A DNA stretch of 64,000 nt, taken from the NCBI RefSeq assembly GCF_008932435.1, contig NZ_WBWE01000014.1, positions 96,778 to 160,777 of the forward strand. The letters run 5' to 3'. The position numbers and the translations under genes are program-made. Shown here piece by piece: positions 37,976-46,727 of this stretch. The DNA is from Brucella pseudintermedia (GTDB lineage: Bacteria > Pseudomonadota > Alphaproteobacteria > Rhizobiales > Rhizobiaceae). The notes under the pieces are model-generated. The model saw nothing but the letters and a program-made list of their open reading frames with translations. It was not told the origin of the DNA and made no database searches. Within the stretch, counting starts at the first letter, position 1, and every line of letters begins with the position of its first letter.

Positions 37976-38764
37976 TCAGTCGCGGTCTGCTGCCGCACGT
38001 AAAATCTTCATCCCCGATGCCGCATAGGGCACAAGCGCGGCTTCGTCCACATCGTATTCGACAGCCATGACGCCCACATCATTCAAGGGCACAACATCGT
38101 GAGCGGCTACCGTACCGAGCTTTTCGCTCGTAATGGCAAGCGCCACCGTCCGGCTGCGCCCGGCAACCACCCGTTTGAATTCCGCATCGTCCAGATGGAG
38201 CGCTGTCACGCCGATTTCCGCAGCAATCCCGCACGCGCCCAGAACACAAAGATCGGGCCGCAGCAATTCGGCATCGCGCAAGGCGCGCGCGCCGACGGCG
38301 GCGCTCACACGCCGGTCGATGGGCCCGCCGATCATGATCAGCTCGATCGCGGGCGAGCCCATGAGAATCACGGCGATGGACGGCGTATTGGTGACGACTG
38401 TAATGGCTTCGCCACGCTCGACCATAAGCCGCGCCAGCGCCGTATTGACCGAAGACGCATCGAGAAACACCGTCATGCCGGGTTCCACCAGCCGCGCCAA
38501 TGCTGCAGCGAGCGCGGCCTTCGCCTGTGGCCGTTCGCAATCGCATTCGGCGAGCGGCGCAGGCTCCGGCACGGCCCGCAGGGCACCGCCATAGACGCGC
38601 CTGCAAAGCCCGGCCGCCGCCATCTCGCGCAGATCGCGCCGGATGGTATCCTCCGACACGCCGAAACTCTCCGCAAGTTCAGCCGCCAGCACGCGCCCCG
38701 ACTGCTGCAGCAGTTCCTGAATGCGCGCCTGTCTTTCGTGAAGCAGAAGCTCTGTCGCCATCAT
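37976..38764 (-). CDS. DeoR-family transcription regulator
   Basis: A 262-residue regulator. The N-terminal helix-turn-helix reads R-Q-A-R-I-Q-E-L-L, then A-E-L-A-E-S-F-G-V-S-E-D-T-I-R-R-D-L-R near residue 30, with V-Y-G-G-A after it. The C-terminal DeoR sensor domain has F-L-D-A-S-S-V-N-T near residue 98 and is expected to bind a phosphorylated sugar. It probably regulates itself and the MFS gene downstream; CATGCA repeats lie in its upstream region. Starts at 38764 and 38761 are equivalent. Confidence 0.9.
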   Translation of the reverse strand: MMATELLLHERQARIQELLQQSGRVLAAELAESFGVSEDTIRRDLREMAAAGLCRRVYGGALRAVPEPAPLAECDCERPQAKAALAAALARLVEPGMTVFLDASSVNTALARLMVERGEAITVVTNTPSIAVILMGSPAIELIMIGGPIDRRVSAAVGARALRDAELLRPDLCVLGACGIAAEIGVTALHLDDAEFKRVVAGRSRTVALAITSEKLGTVAAHDVVPLNDVGVMAVEYDVDEAALVPYAASGMKILRAAADRD

Positions 38765-38772
38765 TCCTCAAC

Positions 38773-38808
38773 ATGCATAATCATGCACAAATCGGCATAA
38801 ACATGCAT
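38773..38808. promoter_or_regulatory. candidate DeoR operator (CATGCA repeats)
   Basis: CATGCA occurs at 38773, 38782 and 38802, just upstream of the deoR-type start codon. TGCAT-AATC-ATGCA (38774-38787) is an inverted repeat. Repeated short motifs near the start are typical of self-regulated DeoR genes. Confidence 0.55.
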
Positions 38809-38925
38809 ATCAGATTTTGCTTCCTTCGCAAGCGCAAAGAAATGCCGCGACGTATGACAGCTGCGGCATTTGCGTTTCTAAACGCTTTTAAAGCGACAGT
38901 TACGGTCTGATGGGCCGCTACGCCT

Positions 38926-39026
38926 CTCCCTCATCCTGAGCCTGTCGAAGGACGAGGGCAGGCGCTGTGCATTTCCCTCGCCCTTCGAGACGCTGTTCAA
39001 CGGCTCCTCAGGATGAGGGAAAGGGA
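38926..39026. repeat. RIME-like palindromic intergenic element
   Basis: CCCTCATCCTGAG (38928-38940) pairs perfectly with CTCAGGATGAGGG (39007-39019). Inner segments (GTCGAAGGACGAGGG versus CCCTCGCCCTTCGAGAC) are partly complementary too. CCTCATCCTGAG/CTTCGAGACG sequences are characteristic of intergenic mosaic elements in Rhizobiales. It lies between pyc and the deoR gene. Confidence 0.8.
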
Positions 39027-39075
39027 GACCTGTAGCGCGATCCGAAGATCGATCAGCTTCGGCTGAAGCCCATAA

Positions 39076-42000
39076 CTATTCTGAATAAACGATCAGCAAA
39101 TCCTTGGCGTCGATCTGCTCGCCCGGGCGCACCAGCACTTCCGCGATAGTGCCATCGCGTTCGGCATGAATGGCCGTTTCCATCTTCATCGCCTCGATGG
39201 AGAGCAGCACATCGCCTTGCGAAACCTTCTGGCCGCTGGCCACGGCAACCGTGGAGACGACGCCTGGCATCGGCGCACCGACCTGTTTGTCATTCCCCGT
39301 TTCCATCTTGCGGCGGACGCCGCCGGAAGCGCCCTTGGCGCGGTTCGGCACCTTGATGCGGCGCGGCTGGCCGTTCAACTCGAAGAACACCGTCACCATG
39401 CCCTTCTCGTCCGTCTCGCTCATCGCCTGATTGACGATCACCAGCGTCTTGCCGCGCTCAAGATCGACAAAGACTTCTTCTTCGGGCTTGAGACCGTAGA
39501 AATAAACTGGCGTCGGCAGCACACTTGTCGGGCCATAGGTTTCCTGCGCGGCTGCATAATCGGTGAAAACCTTCGGATACATCAGCGCCGAGGCAAATTC
39601 TTGATCGGAAATCTTGCGACCGACAGCCTGCTCGAACCCTTCACGTTCGGCATTCAGGTCGGCAGGCTCGAGAAGCGCGCCGGGGCGAACGGTAAACGGT
39701 TCTTCACCTTTCAGGATTTTCTTCTGGAGCGCCTTTGGCCAGCCTGATGGCGGCTGGCCAAGATCGCCGCGCATCATCGACACAACCGAATCCGGGAAAG
39801 CAATGTCCTTGGCCGGGTTCTCCACATCGGCAACAGTCAGATCCTGGCTGACCATCATCAGCGCCATGTCGCCGACCACCTTCGAGGACGGCGTAACCTT
39901 GACGATATCGCCGAACATGCGGTTCACATCGGCATAGGCCTGCGCCACTTCGTGCCAGCGGGTTTCAAGCCCGAGCGAACGCGCCTGTTCCTTCAGGTTT
40001 GTGAACTGGCCGCCCGGCATTTCATGCAGGTAGACTTCCGAAGCCGGTCCCTTGAGATCGCTTTCAAAGGCCGCATATTGGTTACGCACCGCCTCCCAAT
40101 AAAAGGAAATGCGGCGGATGGAATCCGGGTCGAGCCCCGGATCGCGTTCGGATCCATGCAAGGCTTCCACAATGGAACCGAGGCAAGGCTGCGACGTGTT
40201 GCCAGACAGCGCATCCATAGCCGCGTCAACCACATCGACGCCCGCATCGATTGCGGCAAGCACGGTTGCCGCCGAAATGCCAGACGTGTCATGCGTGTGG
40301 AAATGGATCGGCAGGTCAGTTTCCTCGCGCAGCGCCTTGAACAGAACGCGGGCGGCGGCAGGCTTCAAAAGCCCCGCCATATCCTTCACCGCAATGATAT
40401 GCGCGCCGGCCTTCTCCACCTCCTTCGCCAGATCGACATAATATTTCAGATCGTATTTTGCACGTTCCGGATTGAGGATATCGCCGGTGTAGCAGATCGC
40501 CGCTTCACAGAGCTTGTTTTCCTCCAGCACCGCATCCATCGACACGCGCATGTTTTCGACCCAGTTGAGACTGTCGAAAACGCGGAACAGATCGATGCCG
40601 CCGCGCGCGGCCTCGCGCACGAAATATTTCACGACATTGTCGGGATAGGATTTGTAACCCACCCCGTTCGCACCGCGCAGAAGCATCTGCAGAAGAAGGT
40701 TCGGCGCGCCTTCACGCACCAGCGCCAGACGCTCCCAAGGGTCTTCTGTGAGGAAGCGCATCGAGACATCGAAGGTCGCGCCACCCCAGCACTCAAGCGA
40801 GAACAGGTTCGGCAGCGCCTGTGCGTAGGAATTGGCGATGCGGGCAATATCATAGGTGCGCACGCGGGTGGCAAGCAGTGACTGATGCCCATCGCGCATG
40901 GTCGTGTCGGTAATCAGCGCACGCTTTTCATTGCGCACCCATTCAGCGAATTTCTTCGGCCCAAGCTGATCCAGACGCTGCTTGGTGCCATCGACCACCG
41001 GCTTGTCGCCGAACCACGGCACGCGCGGCTTGGCGGCATCCTTGGCGGGTTTCGCCCGACCCTTGGTCTCGGGATGGCCATTGACCGTCACGTCGGCGAT
41101 ATAGGTCAAAAGCTTGGTCGCGCGATCCTGCCGCTTCACCTGCTCGAACAATTCCGGCGTCGTGTCAATGAAGCGGGTCGTGTAATCATTCGACTGGAAT
41201 TTCGGATGATTGATGATCGCTTCGAGGAAGGTGAGGTTCGTCGCCACGCCGCGAATGCGGAACTCGCGCAAGGCACGGTCCATGCGGCGAATGGCTTCAA
41301 GAGGCGTAGAGCCCGAAGCCGTCACCTTGACCAGCAGCGGATCGTAATAGCGGGTGATGAACGCGCCCGAATAGGCCGTCCCGCCATCGAGGCGAATGCC
41401 GAAGCCAGATGCCGAGCGATAGGCCTGAATGCGCCCGTAATCTGGAATGAAATTCTGCTCCGGGTCTTCCGTGGTGATCCGGCACTGAAGCGCATGGCCG
41501 TTAAGACGAATGTCCTCCTGGCGCGGCACGCCCGATTCCGGCGTCCCTATGGCAAAGCCTTCGAGAATATGAATCTGCGCCTTGACGATATCGATGCCTG
41601 TCACTTCTTCCGTGACGGTATGCTCCACCTGGATGCGCGGATTGACCTCGATGAAATAGAACTTGCCGGTGTCGGCATCCATCAGGAACTCGACGGTGCC
41701 TGCGCCGATATAGTCGGTGGCATGGGCGATCTTCAGGCCATAGTCTGCCAGTTCCTGCCGCTGCGCATCGCTGAGATAGGGCGCAGGCGCGCGCTCCACG
41801 ACCTTCTGGTTGCGGCGCTGGATCGAGCAGTCACGCTCGAAAAGATGAACCGCATTGCCATGCCTATCGCCGAGAATCTGCACCTCAACGTGACGGGCGC
41901 GCTCGACCAGCTTTTCGAGATAGACCTCATCCTTGCCGAAAGCCGCCTTGGCCTCGCGCTTGGCTTCCGTCACCTCGCGGGCGAGATCGGCCTCGGCGCG

Positions 42001-42588
42001 GATCGCGCGCATACCGCGACCGCCGCCGCCCCAGCTTGCCTTCAGCATCAGCGGATAGCCGATTTCGGCGGCAAGCTTTTTCACCTCCTCCATGTCGTCG
42101 GGAAGCGGGTCGGTGGCGGGCACCACCGGCACGCCGATCTCGATGGCGAGATTGCGTGCTGCAACCTTGTTGCCGAGGCGGCGCATGGTCTCCGGCTTCG
42201 GACCGATGAAGATGATGCCGTTTTCAGCACAAGCTTCGGCAAATTCCGGGCTTTCCGACAAAAGGCCGTAGCCCGGGTGGATCGCATCGGCCCCCGAAAG
42301 CCTGGCGACGCGAATGATTTCGTCGATCGAAAGATAGCTTTCGATCGGACCGAGATCGCGGTCCAGATGCGGGCCGCGACCGACCTGATAGCTTTCATCC
42401 GCCTTGAAGCGATGCAGGGAAAGTTTGTCTTCCTCGGCCCATATTGCCACCGTTTTGAGCCCCAGCTCATTGGCGGCGCGGAATACGCGGATTGCGATTT
42501 CAGATCGGTTGGCGACCAGAATTTTCCGGATAGGCTTTTGGGCGAAAGACAAGGCAGATCTCCCTAACTGCAATGACAAAGGCGCCAT
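39076..42588 (-). CDS. pyc: pyruvate carboxylase
   Basis: Biotin enzyme that carboxylates pyruvate to oxaloacetate, refilling the TCA cycle. At 1170 residues it is a full single-chain enzyme. The biotin carboxylase domain (about 20-470) includes K-A-S-W-G-G-G-G-R-G-M and F-E-R-D-C-S-I-Q-R-R-N-Q-K. The carboxyltransferase domain (about 560-870) has T-D-T-T-M-R-D-G-H-Q-S, and the biotinyl domain has Lys1135 in E-A-M-K-M-E. ATG 42588 is annotated, but a TTG at 42552 with AGGGAG 7 bases upstream would start just before the conserved K-I-L-V-A-N-R-S-E-I-A and may be the true start. Confidence 0.97.
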   Translation of the reverse strand: MAPLSLQLGRSALSFAQKPIRKILVANRSEIAIRVFRAANELGLKTVAIWAEEDKLSLHRFKADESYQVGRGPHLDRDLGPIESYLSIDEIIRVARLSGADAIHPGYGLLSESPEFAEACAENGIIFIGPKPETMRRLGNKVAARNLAIEIGVPVVPATDPLPDDMEEVKKLAAEIGYPLMLKASWGGGGRGMRAIRAEADLAREVTEAKREAKAAFGKDEVYLEKLVERARHVEVQILGDRHGNAVHLFERDCSIQRRNQKVVERAPAPYLSDAQRQELADYGLKIAHATDYIGAGTVEFLMDADTGKFYFIEVNPRIQVEHTVTEEVTGIDIVKAQIHILEGFAIGTPESGVPRQEDIRLNGHALQCRITTEDPEQNFIPDYGRIQAYRSASGFGIRLDGGTAYSGAFITRYYDPLLVKVTASGSTPLEAIRRMDRALREFRIRGVATNLTFLEAIINHPKFQSNDYTTRFIDTTPELFEQVKRQDRATKLLTYIADVTVNGHPETKGRAKPAKDAAKPRVPWFGDKPVVDGTKQRLDQLGPKKFAEWVRNEKRALITDTTMRDGHQSLLATRVRTYDIARIANSYAQALPNLFSLECWGGATFDVSMRFLTEDPWERLALVREGAPNLLLQMLLRGANGVGYKSYPDNVVKYFVREAARGGIDLFRVFDSLNWVENMRVSMDAVLEENKLCEAAICYTGDILNPERAKYDLKYYVDLAKEVEKAGAHIIAVKDMAGLLKPAAARVLFKALREETDLPIHFHTHDTSGISAATVLAAIDAGVDVVDAAMDALSGNTSQPCLGSIVEALHGSERDPGLDPDSIRRISFYWEAVRNQYAAFESDLKGPASEVYLHEMPGGQFTNLKEQARSLGLETRWHEVAQAYADVNRMFGDIVKVTPSSKVVGDMALMMVSQDLTVADVENPAKDIAFPDSVVSMMRGDLGQPPSGWPKALQKKILKGEEPFTVRPGALLEPADLNAEREGFEQAVGRKISDQEFASALMYPKVFTDYAAAQETYGPTSVLPTPVYFYGLKPEEEVFVDLERGKTLVIVNQAMSETDEKGMVTVFFELNGQPRRIKVPNRAKGASGGVRRKMETGNDKQVGAPMPGVVSTVAVASGQKVSQGDVLLSIEAMKMETAIHAERDGTIAEVLVRPGEQIDAKDLLIVYSE

Positions 42589-42639
42589 TGCTTAACCTGC
42601 AATAGACACAAGCGCAAACAAACTGTGCAACCGGGAGAT

Positions 42640-42671
42640 AAAAACAAAATGCCCGACCAAAAGCCGGGCAG
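42640..42671 (-). terminator. terminator between the binding-protein gene and pyc
   Basis: In the minus direction TGCCCGGC pairs with GTCGGGCA (one G-T pair) around a T-rich loop and is followed by TTTTGTTTTT. It would stop transcription from the gene ending at 42818 before it enters pyc. Confidence 0.75.
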
Positions 42672-42768
42672 ATTGATGAATTTTGTAGCAATTTATGCTA
42701 ATATATCAGGCACAAAACGGCTCCCATCATGAAGCAATCATCAGAACCGCTCTAAGCATCTGTGTTCT

Positions 42769-42817
42769 CGCATTATCCAACGCAAAAGCGCTTCGCACTT
42801 TTGCTGGAAATGCTCGA
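42769..42817. repeat. family A repeat (short copy) abutting a stop codon
   Basis: CGCATTATCCAACGCAAAAG, then CGCTTCGCACTTTTGCTGG, then AAATGCTCGA, ending on the base next to the TAA of the binding-protein gene. It lacks the central ATCAG/CTGAT part of the two long copies. Confidence 0.83.
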
Positions 42818-43933
42818 TTACTTCTGGAAGTAATTATACTTGCCGTCTTCACCCTTGCGCCATTCAAACATCACGTAAGGCGAAAGGCTCGGATCGCCCT
42901 TTGCATCGAAGGTGATGTCGCCAAGCACGGTCTTGAACGGACCCTTTTCCTTCATCGCGGTCGCGACTTCCTGCGGGTCGTTGCTGCCGGCAGCGTTGGC
43001 TGCGTTCACCAGCGACTGCACGCCGGCATAGGCATAGAACGTATAGGCTTCCGGCTCAAAACCCTTGTCGCGGAATGCCTTGATGAGTTCGGCATTGGCA
43101 TTATCGTCACGCGGATCGGGACCGAAGGTGTTCATCACGCCTGCCACTGCATCACCGGCAATCGAGGCAAGTTCGTTGGACACGATGCCATCGCCCGAAA
43201 TGAACTGGGCCTTGAGGCCCTGATCGGCCGTCTGGCGGATCAGAAGTCCGGCTTCCGGGTGCATGCCGCCCCAGTAAACCGCGGTGATTCCGGCAGCCTT
43301 CATCTTGGAGATGAGTGCGGAGAAATCCTTGTCGCCCTGGTTCACGCCTTCGTAGAGCGTTTCCTTCATGCCGCTTTCGTTGAGCGACTTCTTGGTCTCG
43401 TCGGCAAGGCCCTGACCATAAGGGGTCTTGTCGTGCAGGATCGCGACTTTGCCGTCCTTGTAATTGTCGGCCATGTATTTGCCGGCGACGATACCCTGCT
43501 TGTCGTCGCGACGGCAGGTGCGGAACGTGTTCCACAGGTCGCGCTCGGTGAAGGTCGGGTTGGTGGTGCCGGGCGCAATCATCAGCACGCCGTTTTCGGC
43601 ATAGATGTCGGAAGTCGGAATGCTGACGCCGGAATTGAAGTGACCGATGACGAACTGGACGCCATCGCCCACGAACTTGTTTGCAACCGAAATGCCCTGC
43701 TTCGGATCGGCGGCGTCGTCGCCATAGACGATCGTGATCTGCTCGCCGTTCATGCCGCCCTTGGCATTGGCTTCCGCGACAGCCGCTTCGACACCGCGCT
43801 TGATCTGCTCGCCAAAAGCCGCCTGGCTGCCGGTCAGCGGTGCGCCGACGCCGAGCTGGACGTCGGCAAACGATACGCCGCCCATTGCAACAAGTGCGGA
43901 GAGGCAGACGCCGCAGAATAAGGATTTTTTCAT
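42818..43933 (-). CDS. branched-chain amino acid binding protein, paralogue 2
   Basis: Periplasmic ligand-binding protein of the LivJ/K family (371 aa), expected to deliver leucine, isoleucine, valine or a related amino acid to LivHMGF. It has a signal peptide from [11 protein letters not shown] to V-S-F-A near residue 23. The mature protein begins with [12 protein letters not shown], and [10 protein letters not shown] lies near residue 95. It is the same length as the neighbour at 44359 and clearly a tandem duplicate. The upstream extension to 44002 is not signal-like. Its stop abuts a dispersed repeat. Confidence 0.92.
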   Translation of the reverse strand: MKKSLFCGVCLSALVAMGGVSFADVQLGVGAPLTGSQAAFGEQIKRGVEAAVAEANAKGGMNGEQITIVYGDDAADPKQGISVANKFVGDGVQFVIGHFNSGVSIPTSDIYAENGVLMIAPGTTNPTFTERDLWNTFRTCRRDDKQGIVAGKYMADNYKDGKVAILHDKTPYGQGLADETKKSLNESGMKETLYEGVNQGDKDFSALISKMKAAGITAVYWGGMHPEAGLLIRQTADQGLKAQFISGDGIVSNELASIAGDAVAGVMNTFGPDPRDDNANAELIKAFRDKGFEPEAYTFYAYAGVQSLVNAANAAGSNDPQEVATAMKEKGPFKTVLGDITFDAKGDPSLSPYVMFEWRKGEDGKYNYFQK

Positions 43934-44358
43934 TTCAGTTGCTCCCACTAAAACGCATCCCGGAGGCTTGAACCGTTCCCGGACACGCATAAAAACAGTC
44001 ATTCAGAGCGGCGACCGGATGACCGCCGTTTTGCAGGCACGCGCAGCGACAACGAAGCACCACGCACAACCCGATATTCAAATAGGAGACCGGCATCAGC
44101 CTTGGAACGCGATCCGGGCCTGAAATCGCCCAAGCCGCAACTGGTCCTCCCACCAGAATTGCAAGGCCAGACATAGAGATTCGCCCTATATCTGGAAGCG
44201 ATTATAGATAGATTCTCTTTCTGAAAGAAAGTAAAGTAATGATTTCATCTATATCCTGCATTTCCTGCATGACTTTATGCGGAGCCGAGCCATAAAATAA
44301 AAATGCCCGGCATAAAGCCGGGCATCTCCATTTGGTTGGGAAAGAATATAAGCGAAAC
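43934..44358. other. intergenic gap between the two binding-protein genes
   Basis: This 425-base stretch holds the terminator of the upstream paralogue (44292-44326) and presumably the promoter and leader of the gene starting at 43933. A 79-codon minus frame (43935-44174) has no ribosome site or family resemblance and is not called. Confidence 0.45.
44292..44326 (-). terminator. intrinsic terminator of binding-protein paralogue 1
   Basis: GATGCCCGGC-TTTAT-GCCGGGCATT followed by TTTATTTTAT in the minus direction, about 30 bases after the stop at 44359. Confidence 0.9.
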
Positions 44359-45474
44359 TTACTGTTGAACGTAAGTAAATTTTCCGTCTGCGCCCTTTTC
44401 CCACTTGTACATGACATAGCCAGGAAGCTTCGGATCGCCCTTTTCGTCATAGGACAAGTCGCCGAGCACGGTCTTGAACGGACCCTTTTCCTTGAGCGCC
44501 TTGGCGACTTCCTGCGGGTCGTTGCTGCCAGCAGCCTTTGCGGCCTGCGCCAGCGACTGAACAGCCGCATAGGAATAGAGCGTGTAGGCTTCAGGCTCGA
44601 AACCGGCATCGCGGAACTTCTTCACCAGTTCGGCATTGTCCGGGTTGTTGCGCGGATCGGGACCGAAGGTGTTGAGCGTGCCTTCGACAGCCGGACCGGC
44701 AATCGAAGCCAGTTCGTTGGAAACGATGCCATCGCCCGAGATGAACTGGGCCTTCACACCCTGATCGGCCAACTGGCGGATGATGAGACCGGCTTCCGGA
44801 TGCAGGCCACCCCAGTAAACCACCGTCACGCCAGCCTGCTTGAGCTTGGCGATCAGGGCGGAGAAGTCCTTTTCACCGACGTTCACGCCTTCATAAAGCG
44901 CTTCCTTGGTGCCAAGTTCGTTGAGCTTCTTCTTGGTCTCGTCGGCAAGGCCCTGGCCATAAGGCGTCTTGTCGTGAATGACGGCGATCTTCGCATCCTT
45001 GAAATGGTCGAAGATATACTGGCCAGCAACGATGCCCTGCTGGTCGTCACGGCCGCAGGTGCGGAACGTATTCCAGAGCTGGCGCTCGGTATAGACCGGG
45101 TTGGTTGCAGCAGGCGAGATTTCGAGAATGCCGTTTTCAGCATAGACTTCTGAAGCCGGGATCGAAACGCCCGAGTTGAAGTGGCCGATAACATATTTCA
45201 CGCCATCGGCTGCGAACTTGTTGGCAACCGAAATGCCCTGCTTCGGATCCGAAACGTCATCCCCGAGCGTGATCGAGATTTTCTCGCCATTGATGCCGCC
45301 CGCATCGTTGACTTCCTTGATAGCGGCTTCCGCGCCCTTCTGGATCTGCGCGCCATAAACGGCGTTCGGACCGGTCAAAGGCGCACCGATACCCAGAATT
45401 ACATCAGCCCAAGCCGAGCCCCCGAAAGACATGACTGCCGCAAGAGCAACGCCTGCCAAAAGTGATTTCTTCAT
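44359..45474 (-). CDS. branched-chain amino acid binding protein, paralogue 1
   Basis: LivJ/K-family periplasmic binding protein, 371 aa. The signal peptide runs from [11 protein letters not shown] to S-A-W-A near residue 22, and the mature chain opens with [12 protein letters not shown]. It shares most blocks with paralogue 2 (for example [10 protein letters not shown] and [13 protein letters not shown]). Start 45474 has GGGAG 8 bases upstream. It lies directly downstream of the livHMGF cluster but behind a strong terminator, so it probably has its own promoter and higher expression. Confidence 0.93.
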   Translation of the reverse strand: MKKSLLAGVALAAVMSFGGSAWADVILGIGAPLTGPNAVYGAQIQKGAEAAIKEVNDAGGINGEKISITLGDDVSDPKQGISVANKFAADGVKYVIGHFNSGVSIPASEVYAENGILEISPAATNPVYTERQLWNTFRTCGRDDQQGIVAGQYIFDHFKDAKIAVIHDKTPYGQGLADETKKKLNELGTKEALYEGVNVGEKDFSALIAKLKQAGVTVVYWGGLHPEAGLIIRQLADQGVKAQFISGDGIVSNELASIAGPAVEGTLNTFGPDPRNNPDNAELVKKFRDAGFEPEAYTLYSYAAVQSLAQAAKAAGSNDPQEVAKALKEKGPFKTVLGDLSYDEKGDPKLPGYVMYKWEKGADGKFTYVQQ

Positions 45475-45590
45475 TGTTGGAACTCCCATCCTTGTATTTA
45501 CCCCGAAACGATGTTTTGCATCGCCTTATTTTCTTGCTGATTACTCAGCAATATCTACGCTGAATCTAATTACTGTCAACGTGATCTTGT

Positions 45591-45625
45591 AAAAAAGCTT
45601 CGCCGCATGACGGCGAAGCTTTGAA
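45591..45625 (-). terminator. intrinsic terminator ending the livHMGF transcript
   Basis: CAAAGCTTCGCCG-TCATG-CGGCGAAGCTTTTTT in the minus direction, two bases after the DUF6867 stop region; a long perfect stem with a T-run. Confidence 0.92.
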
Positions 45626-45626
45626 A

Positions 45627-45971
45627 TTATTTTGCCTTCCAGCTAAGCGGCGAAGCTTTTTCATAAAGCCAGCCATACTGCCGCACCATTTGCTTGGTGC
45701 GGGTGTAGCGAAAACCGACCGTGCCAATGATCATCAGGACGATCGTATCCACCAGATAGTAGTGCAAAGAAAGAAGCGTTCCCTCAAACAGCGCGAAGTG
45801 GATGAAGCGCACTGCGGCACCGAGCGGGATCAGGTAGATCAGCAGCTGCGGATAGGTGCGCCAGGTCGAGGCACAGGCACGTCCCGTCATCCAGGCAGCC
45901 CAGCCGCCAAGCAGACAGGTGATGAGGAAAAACAACCAGAACGACGGTTCTTCGTAGAGAATACCCTGCAT
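45627..45971 (-). CDS. DUF6867-type small membrane protein of the liv operon
   Basis: A 114-residue protein with three hydrophobic helices (about residues 10-30, 42-65 and 70-90) and a basic C-terminal tail. It matches a small membrane protein family often found after livF in Rhizobiales (DUF6867, as I recall it). It starts nine bases after the livF stop and is followed at once by a terminator, so it is the last gene of the liv operon. A role in assembly or regulation of the transporter is possible but unproven. Confidence 0.8.
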   Translation of the reverse strand: MQGILYEEPSFWLFFLITCLLGGWAAWMTGRACASTWRTYPQLLIYLIPLGAAVRFIHFALFEGTLLSLHYYLVDTIVLMIIGTVGFRYTRTKQMVRQYGWLYEKASPLSWKAK

Positions 45972-45980
45972 TTTATCCTC

Positions 45981-46727
45981 CTAGTGCCTTCCGCCTTCGA
46001 GATAGGCCGCGCGGACTTCCGGATCGGCCAGCAGTTCACGGCCTGCGCCGCTCATGGTGATCGAGCCGTTGACCATCACATAGCCGCGGTCTGCGAGCTT
46101 CAGCGCACCGAATGCGTTCTGCTCGACGAGGAAAACCGTCAGCCCTTGCGTGCGGTTCAGTTCCTTGATCGCCTCGAAGATCTGCTTAACGATCAGCGGC
46201 GCCAGACCGAGCGACGGTTCATCCAGAAGCAGAAGCTTCGGACGCGCCATCAGCGCGCGGGCGATGGCCAGCATCTGCTGTTCGCCGCCCGAAAGCGTGC
46301 CGCCGCGCTGGTTGATACGCTCCTTCAGGCGCGGGAACAGGTCGAACATCAGCTTCACGTCTTCATCGAAATATTGCTGATTATCGAGGCTTGCGCCCAT
46401 CTGGAGATTTTCCAGAACAGTCATGCGCGGAAAGATGCGGCGGCCTTCCGGAGACTGCGCGATACGCAGCTTGGCAATCTCGTGCGGCGGCATGGATGTG
46501 ATATCCTTGCCGTTGAAGAGAATGCGGCCGGTGCGCGCCTTCGGCGAGCCGAAAATCGTCATCATCAGCGTCGACTTGCCGGCGCCGTTGGCGCCGATCA
46601 GCGCCACGATCTCGCCCTCGTCCACGGTCAGGTCGATGCCCTTCAGGGCGCAAATATTGCCGTAATAGGTTTCGACCTTCTCGACGGCCAGAAGCGGTTG
46701 CTTTTTCTGCATGGTTTCAGCCTGCAT
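45981..46727 (-). CDS. livF: branched-chain amino acid ABC transporter ATPase LivF
   Basis: One of two ATPases of the LIV importer, 248 aa. Walker A is G-A-N-G-A-G-K-S-T near residue 48, the signature L-S-G-G-E-Q-Q-M is near residue 146, and Walker B ends L-L-L-D-E-P-S-L-G-L-A-P. The ATG at 46727 overlaps the livG stop by one base (TGATG), a sign of coupling; a GTG at 46730 is an alternative. Confidence 0.95.
   Translation of the reverse strand: MQAETMQKKQPLLAVEKVETYYGNICALKGIDLTVDEGEIVALIGANGAGKSTLMMTIFGSPKARTGRILFNGKDITSMPPHEIAKLRIAQSPEGRRIFPRMTVLENLQMGASLDNQQYFDEDVKLMFDLFPRLKERINQRGGTLSGGEQQMLAIARALMARPKLLLLDEPSLGLAPLIVKQIFEAIKELNRTQGLTVFLVEQNAFGALKLADRGYVMVNGSITMSGAGRELLADPEVRAAYLEGGRH

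Noticed and set aside
40885..42567. 560-codon plus-strand frame opposite pyc
   Set aside because: Antisense shadow of pyruvate carboxylase without motifs or a ribosome site.
43935..44174. 79-codon minus frame between the two LIV binding-protein genes
   Set aside because: Overlaps the leader of the downstream gene, no ribosome site, no resemblance to known proteins.
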